A stretch of DNA of 10,772 nucleotides from an uncultured Rhodospirillales bacterium (GTDB lineage: Bacteria > Pseudomonadota > Alphaproteobacteria > Rhodospirillales > Casp-alpha2): the NCBI GenBank assembly GCA_938074585.1, contig CALJEW010000030.1:1-10772 (forward strand). Reading direction: 5' to 3'. This document shows, in pieces, positions 6,977 to 10,772 of the stretch. Position numbers and translations under genes: made by a program. The notes beneath the pieces were generated by a model. The model searched no databases, was not told where the DNA came from, and saw only the letters and a list, made by a program, of their open reading frames with translations. Within the stretch, counting starts at the first letter, position 1; every line of letters begins with the position of its first letter.

Positions 6977-7491
6977 TAGAGTTGCCTAATTATAAATTGC
7001 TGCCAGCGCATAAATACCCAAGCTAGACTGGGGAAAGTAGCAACGGTGAGCAGGTATTGGAAGAACACAGCTCGTATTTCTAACAAACTAAAGCTCCATA
7101 ACGAAATCAGTGCCCATACCAGTGCAAAGGCCCCTCCTGCAACGATTGCGAAGCCGAGCCAAATAATTGCAAATGATTTACCAAATAAAAACCGATGCTG
7201 CCAAATAACCATCCCATAAACCAATAAGAACACGAGTGTGTAAACGCCAATAGGCGCACCAGAAAAAATATCCTGCAACAACCCAATCATAAAGACCGCA
7301 TAAGCCGGCAAGAGTTCTGATCTGTAAACAGCCCAATGATAAATTGCTATTAAAGGTAGCAAAGGAACAACGTGGGAAAATCTTGGAATTTCAAGTGGAA
7401 CTAAATTTAAGACAACAAGCGCTAACGTTAGTAAAAACGGCGTAAGCAGGCGTGTCAAAATATCTAGACGATACCAGATACTTGTTTTCAT
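6976..7491 (-). CDS. mreD: Rod shape-determining membrane protein MreD
   Basis: MreD is an integral inner-membrane partner of MreC, and the pair link cytoplasmic MreB to the PBP2/RodA machinery. From ATG at 7489-7491 it has 171 residues, normal for the family, with about five or six hydrophobic helices. The family landmark GLLQDIFSGAPIGV (70-83) is present. A longer in-frame reading starting at 7569 runs back through the mreC end and adds a basic, non-homologous 26 residues; it is rejected. AAGGAA at 7501-7506 lies 9 nt upstream of the ATG and a second AAGGA at 7494-7498 only 2 nt upstream, both from a small tandem repeat. It starts 13 nt after mreC and its TAA overlaps the mrdA ATG by one base. 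Sequence conservation in this family is low; position and the motif carry the call. Confidence 0.93.
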   Translation of the reverse strand: MKTSIWYRLDILTRLLTPFLLTLALVVLNLVPLEIPRFSHVVPLLPLIAIYHWAVYRSELLPAYAVFMIGLLQDIFSGAPIGVYTLVFLLVYGMVIWQHRFLFGKSFAIIWLGFAIVAGGAFALVWALISLWSFSLLEIRAVFFQYLLTVATFPSLAWVFMRWQQFIIRQL

Positions 7492-7493
7492 CG

Positions 7494-7510
7494 TCCTTAG
7501 TTCCTTAGTT
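7494..7510 (-). repeat. 8-bp tandem duplication carrying the mreD ribosome binding sites
   Basis: On the minus strand the mreC end and mreD leader read AAGGAACTAAGGAACTAAGGA: two copies of AAGGAACT followed by a partial third copy. The mreC TAA lies in the first ACTAAGG. The repeat places AAGGA motifs at several distances from the mreD ATG (2 and 9 nt for the nearest two). Slippage here would change spacing without altering either protein core. Confidence 0.6.
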
Positions 7511-8404
7511 CCTTGTTTTCTTGTTACCCGGTGAAGTTGGCAACCCACGTATCGGTGGCGTTTCAACAATGCCGTTCAAACCATAATCAAGGATACGCAA
7601 ATAGGTAACACGTGACCGTTCAACAAACGGCTCAATATTGATCCCTTTTTCGTTAACTGAAGCAACCAAGCCGACAGGTAATCCCGGAGGAAAAGCCCCC
7701 CCATGACCGGAAGTGACAATTCTGTCTCCTTGACTGACCGAAGCTCCTGGTAATAAATGTATGAGTCTTGGACGGTGAGTGTTGTCTCCGGCTAAAATTG
7801 CGCGTGCTTGACTTGATTGGAGGACCACTGGAATGCGCGAGTTTAAATCAGTAATCAGCAAAACCCTAGATGAACGCGCGCCCACATCAGTAACACGTCC
7901 AACTAATCCTTCACCGGTAATTGTTGCCTGGCCTTTTCGAACACCCGATTTATTACCCGCATTAATAACCACACTATTAGCAAAAGCGCCGCCCGTATCA
8001 GCAATCGCACGGGCCGTTATGAAACTCGCAGCAGGTTCAACTGGGAAGTTCAACAATCCGCGCAAATTTTTATTTTCGATTTCAAGCTTTCTGGCTGCGG
8101 CTTGCCATTGAAGCAACCGATCTTTCTCTTGTTTGAGCATCAAGTTCTCTTCACGAACGGAATAAAAGTCCTTCGCTTCGCTGATCATTTTATTTACGGA
8201 TACAATAGGCTTAGAAATAACATCAAGGATGGGCGCAACAGCATCCGTAACATTAGCACGGACACGTTCCATTAATGCAATGTCAACTTTACCCAGCATC
8301 ATCAGCGCTACAGCCAGCAAAATGAGAGCCATAAAGGAAAAACGTTGTGCCATGCCGCGAATTGGTGCTGCAATTCGACTGATGGTATGTGAATTGTCCT
8401 TCAC
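7505..8404 (-). CDS. mreC: Rod shape-determining periplasmic protein MreC
   Basis: MreC is a bitopic scaffold whose periplasmic part binds and activates PBP2 in the elongasome. The 299-residue protein has a cytoplasmic N-terminus, one membrane helix (about 23-38), a coiled coil (about 70-118) and the beta-rich MreC core. The core contains ADTGGAFANSVVINAG, GVRKGQATITGEGLVGRV and IVTSGHGGAFPPGLPVG. The start is GTG at 8404-8402, with GAGG at 8413-8410 five bases upstream. An overlapping ATG one base earlier reads ATG TGA and is immediately closed. The C-terminal tail after residue 280 is polar and basic, as is common. It follows mreB after a 104-nt gap and precedes mreD by 13 nt. No abnormality in the core is visible. 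Confidence 0.96.
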   Translation of the reverse strand: MKDNSHTISRIAAPIRGMAQRFSFMALILLAVALMMLGKVDIALMERVRANVTDAVAPILDVISKPIVSVNKMISEAKDFYSVREENLMLKQEKDRLLQWQAAARKLEIENKNLRGLLNFPVEPAASFITARAIADTGGAFANSVVINAGNKSGVRKGQATITGEGLVGRVTDVGARSSRVLLITDLNSRIPVVLQSSQARAILAGDNTHRPRLIHLLPGASVSQGDRIVTSGHGGAFPPGLPVGLVASVNEKGINIEPFVERSRVTYLRILDYGLNGIVETPPIRGLPTSPGNKKTRN

Positions 8405-8445
8405 ATCGACCTCATATTGTTCTTTTCAATTTCTGCCCAAGTGTT

Positions 8446-8467
8446 AAGACGTATTTAAATGCGTCTT
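8446..8467. repeat. Inverted repeat in the mreB-mreC intergenic gap
   Basis: Six-base arms AAGACG (8446-8451) and CGTCTT (8462-8467) flank an AT-rich 10-nt centre that itself contains ATTTAAAT. On the transcribed minus strand it would form a hairpin between mreB and mreC. There is no T-run after it, so it is not a classic intrinsic terminator; an RNA-stability or processing element is possible. Confidence 0.35.
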
Positions 8468-8508
8468 CTATTCTACTTTTGTTTCGAACGTTGAAGTAAT
8501 CCGTTGGA

Positions 8509-9549
8509 TTAGTACATTGTCATCAAAACATCTTTCAAAACTTTTTTCTGTTCGAGTGCGCGACCCGTCCCTAAAACAACACAAGACAACGGATCATCTG
8601 CAATCGATACTGGCAATCCTGTAGCGTGACGAAGGACAAAATCTATATTCCCCAGCAATCCACCTCCACCCGTCAAAACTATTCCTTTATCGACAATATC
8701 CGCAGCCAATTCAGGTGCTGTATGCTCTAGTGCCACTTTAACCGCTTCAATAATCGCGCCAACAGGTTCAGCTAAGCTTTCTGCAATTTGACGTTCCGAG
8801 ATGATCAGTTCTTTTGGAACTCCGTTCATCAAGTCACGGCCTTTAATTTCCATGGTACGCCCTTCGCCCTCATCCGGAGGACAAGCAGAACCAATGTCTT
8901 CCTTAATGCGCGCTGCACTGGCTTCACCAACCAACAAATTATGGTTCCGGCGAATGTAAGCAATAATCGCTTCGTCCATTTTATCTCCACCCACACGAAC
9001 AGAGCGCGAATAAACAATACCACCAAGACTTAAAACAGCGACTTCAGTTGTGCCCCCGCCAATATCAACAACCATAGACCCCGTAGGTTCTGTAACCGGA
9101 AGCCCCGCACCAATAGCCGCGGCCATGGGCTCTTCAATCAAATAAACTTTACGTGCACCCGCACTCTCGGCTGACTCCTGAATGGCACGACGCTCAACCG
9201 CAGTAGACCCCGAAGGCACACAGACAACAACCAAAGGGCTTGCAAAACTGCGGCGGTTATGGACTTTGCGGATGAAATACTTGATCATTTCTTCTGCAAC
9301 TTCAAAGTCAGCGATAACGCCATCTCGCAACGGACGAATAGCACTAATATTTCCAGGCGTACGACCCAACATTTGCTTGGCTTCTTCACCAACGGCTAAA
9401 ACTTGTTTTTTACCGCGCACTTCATTGATAGCAACAACCGACGGTTCGTTCAAAACGATCCCACGATCCTTAACGTACACGAGCGTATTTGCCGTGCCCA
9501 AATCAATGGCCATGTCTGCTGATAAAAATCCAAACAATCGCGAAAACAT
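8509..9549 (-). CDS. mreB: Rod shape-determining actin homologue MreB
   Basis: MreB forms ATP-dependent filaments under the inner membrane that orient the elongasome and keep the cell rod-shaped. The 346-residue protein has the amphipathic membrane-binding start MFSRLFGFLSAD and phosphate loop 1 DLGTANT (16-22). Glu140 in EEPMAAAIG matches the catalytic Glu of MreB. Phosphate loop 2 DIGGGT (162-167) and the adenosine motif LTGGGGLL (292-299) follow. Length and motifs are standard. ATG at 9547-9549 has GGTGAG five bases upstream (9555-9560). The gene begins the shape cluster, with its own likely promoter in the 124-bp gap after leuA. A 104-nt gap with an inverted repeat follows before mreC. 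That would allow higher MreB output than the downstream membrane proteins, a common need since filaments require many subunits; this point is inference. Confidence 0.98.
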   Translation of the reverse strand: MFSRLFGFLSADMAIDLGTANTLVYVKDRGIVLNEPSVVAINEVRGKKQVLAVGEEAKQMLGRTPGNISAIRPLRDGVIADFEVAEEMIKYFIRKVHNRRSFASPLVVVCVPSGSTAVERRAIQESAESAGARKVYLIEEPMAAAIGAGLPVTEPTGSMVVDIGGGTTEVAVLSLGGIVYSRSVRVGGDKMDEAIIAYIRRNHNLLVGEASAARIKEDIGSACPPDEGEGRTMEIKGRDLMNGVPKELIISERQIAESLAEPVGAIIEAVKVALEHTAPELAADIVDKGIVLTGGGGLLGNIDFVLRHATGLPVSIADDPLSCVVLGTGRALEQKKVLKDVLMTMY

Positions 9550-9587
9550 ATGATCTCACCAATTCAATTTTCTAAGCGGGCAATAAC

Positions 9588-9616
9588 TTTATCCGCTGTT
9601 TTTTCAATTTAGACAA
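9588..9616 (-). promoter_or_regulatory. Candidate sigma-70-type promoter of mreB
   Basis: On the minus strand TTGTCT (9616-9611) and GATAAA (9593-9588) are separated by 17 nt; each matches the consensus at four of six positions. Transcription would begin near 9581, leaving a leader of about 30 nt with the GGTGAG ribosome site before the mreB ATG. The surrounding sequence is AT-rich, so chance matches are likely and the call is tentative. Confidence 0.35.
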
Positions 9617-9650
9617 ACTAATTCTAATTCTCGCTTGTTAACTTTTATTT

Positions 9651-9664
9651 ATACTTATAAGTAT
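9651..9664. repeat. Perfect 14-bp palindrome just downstream of leuA
   Basis: ATACTTATAAGTAT reads the same on both strands and lies 9 bases beyond the leuA stop codon, upstream of the candidate mreB promoter. The symmetry fits a dimeric repressor or activator site, but it is pure AT-rich sequence apart from two C/G pairs and could be a chance palindrome. It is too weak and lacks a T-run for a terminator. Confidence 0.35.
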
Positions 9665-9673
9665 CCGTTACTA

Positions 9674-10772
9674 CTAGGAAGAAAGCGCACGCGGAGCGGT
9701 TTTTTCCCGTTTGACCAATAACTTATTTAAAGCATGAAGATAGGCTCTCACAGAAGCAACCATAGTATCTGTATCTGCACCTGATCCATTTACCGTTTTT
9801 CCGTGCTCTTCTAATTTTACGGTGACCTCAGCTTGCGCATCTGTTCCTTCAGTCACAGCGTGAACTTGATACAATTGCAAATGGGCGTCATGGGGGAACA
9901 ACTGCTTTATGCAATTAAATGCAGCATCAACAGGCCCATCGCCGCTTCCTTTGCAAGAATGTTGCTTTCCATCAATTTCCATTGTTAATTCTGCTTTTGG
10001 CGGGACGTGTGCCATTCCACACAGAACTTCGAGCTCAACCATCCGAATGCGGTCATTATCGCGAACAACTTCATCATCAACCAAAGCAATAATATCTTCA
10101 TCAAAAATTTCTTTTTTCAGGTCAGCTAGATCTTTAAAACGTTTAAATGCATCTTGGATGGCGTTATCACCCAAATCATAGCCTAAATTTGTCAGCTTAT
10201 CTTTGAATGCATGGCGACCTGAATGTTTGCCTAGAACTAAATTCGATTTCTTCAATCCAACGGATTCAGGTGTCATGATCTCATATGTCTTAGTGTGCTT
10301 TAAGACACCATCTTGATGGATACCTGATTCGTGGGCAAAAGCATTTGCCCCAACAATTGCTTTGTTCGGCTGAAGCGCAAACCCGGTTATTCCCGAAACC
10401 AACCGCGATGCCTTTGTGATCTCTTCTGTTTTGATCCGCGTATCAAAGTTCAATATATCGTGACGTGTATGAAGTGCCATAACTATTTCTTCTAAGGCAG
10501 CATTACCAGCGCGCTCACCTAAGCCATTAATTGTGCATTCGACTTGGCGTGCACCGACTTGAAGCGCGGCCAGTGAATTAGCAACAGCCAAACCTAAATC
10601 GTTATGGCAATGAACAGATACAATCGCCTTATCTATATTAGGAACGCTATTAAACAGCATTTCAATTAAGGCTGCGAATTCTTCAGGGATTGCATAACCG
10701 ACGGTGTCTGGAATATTGATCGTCTTTGCACCGGCTTTAATTGCGCTTTCAACACAACGACATAAAAAATCA
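9674..10772 (-). CDS. leuA: 2-isopropylmalate synthase (partial, N-terminus outside window)
   Basis: LeuA joins acetyl-CoA to 2-oxoisovalerate, the committed step of leucine synthesis, and is normally inhibited by leucine. The C-terminal 365 residues are visible of about 515 expected; the frame is open to the window edge (first full codon at 10771-10769). Visible landmarks are INIPDTVGY (18-26 of the visible part) and the metal ligands HCH (54-56) in SVHCHNDLGLA. ERAGN (86-90) carries the Asn ligand, and HESGIHQDGVLK (147-158) is intact. The leucine-sensing domain ends in GADTDTMVASVRAYLHALN (331-349). The metal and allosteric parts therefore look intact. A start at ATG 10660 would cut the barrel in half and is not used. 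mreB follows 124 bp downstream on the same strand; leuA next to mreB is, from memory, an arrangement found in other alphaproteobacteria. Confidence 0.96.
   Translation of the reverse strand, partial: DFLCRCVESAIKAGAKTINIPDTVGYAIPEEFAALIEMLFNSVPNIDKAIVSVHCHNDLGLAVANSLAALQVGARQVECTINGLGERAGNAALEEIVMALHTRHDILNFDTRIKTEEITKASRLVSGITGFALQPNKAIVGANAFAHESGIHQDGVLKHTKTYEIMTPESVGLKKSNLVLGKHSGRHAFKDKLTNLGYDLGDNAIQDAFKRFKDLADLKKEIFDEDIIALVDDEVVRDNDRIRMVELEVLCGMAHVPPKAELTMEIDGKQHSCKGSGDGPVDAAFNCIKQLFPHDAHLQLYQVHAVTEGTDAQAEVTVKLEEHGKTVNGSGADTDTMVASVRAYLHALNKLLVKREKTAPRALSS

Noticed and set aside
7492..7569. Upstream extension of mreD by 26 codons
   Set aside because: It lies inside the end of mreC, is basic rather than membrane-like, and would move the start away from the AAGGA sites.
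9182..9553. 123-codon plus-strand open frame opposite the mreB start
   Set aside because: The opposite strand is unmistakable MreB with all motifs; this frame has no recognisable similarity or start signals.
1..10772. CRISPR arrays, transposons, phage or defence genes, tRNA genes
   Set aside because: No spaced direct repeats, transposase-like frames, long terminal inverted repeats or cloverleaf-like sequence were seen on either strand; apart from the region 2732-3904 the window is filled by housekeeping genes.

Overview
The window looks like the chromosome of a free-living or facultatively host-associated alphaproteobacterium of modest GC content (mid-40s percent by eye). The evidence is the gene order: leuA beside an mreB-mreC-mreD-mrdA-rodA block, and hisG-hisD followed by a UPF0262 protein and a low-molecular-weight phosphatase-like protein. 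The second order is a familiar alphaproteobacterial arrangement. A genus cannot be named from sequence reading alone. Almost everything is encoded on the minus strand, so the biological order runs from high to low coordinates.

Region 1 (10772 to 9674) is the C-terminal two thirds of leuA, 2-isopropylmalate synthase, which commits carbon to leucine; its start lies outside the window. A 124-bp AT-rich gap with a 14-bp palindrome and a plausible promoter separates it from region 2 (9549 to 3917). Region 2 is a complete rod-shape/elongasome cluster: mreB (actin-like filament), mreC and mreD (membrane linkers), mrdA (PBP2 transpeptidase) and rodA (SEDS glycosyltransferase). Spacing from mreC to rodA is tight (13-nt gap, 1-nt overlap, 3-nt gap), which suggests one transcript and probable translational coupling. 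Together these proteins place and polymerise lateral-wall peptidoglycan.

Region 3 (3916 to 2732) is the only accessory-looking stretch. It holds a lone plus-strand gene for a 60-residue two-helix membrane protein converging on rodA. Next to it is the decayed 5' fragment of a pyruvate carboxylase gene, with four frameshifts, several stop codons and about four fifths of the gene missing. A short open frame of unknown origin sits between this relic and hisG.

Region 4 (2731 to 1) is a compact operon: hisG (short-form ATP phosphoribosyltransferase, first step of histidine synthesis), hisD (histidinol dehydrogenase, last steps), a UPF0262 protein of unknown function, and a low-molecular-weight phosphatase-like protein that runs off the window. 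Intact leucine and histidine genes show retained amino-acid prototrophy, while the broken pyc shows loss of at least this copy of an anaplerotic enzyme.

I found no RNA genes, CRISPR arrays, insertion sequences or phage genes. Most of the window is conserved housekeeping sequence, and I do not see a convincing new system. The points most worth a second look are the pyc relic and its junction with hisG, the small membrane protein, and the UPF0262/phosphatase pair locked to the histidine genes.
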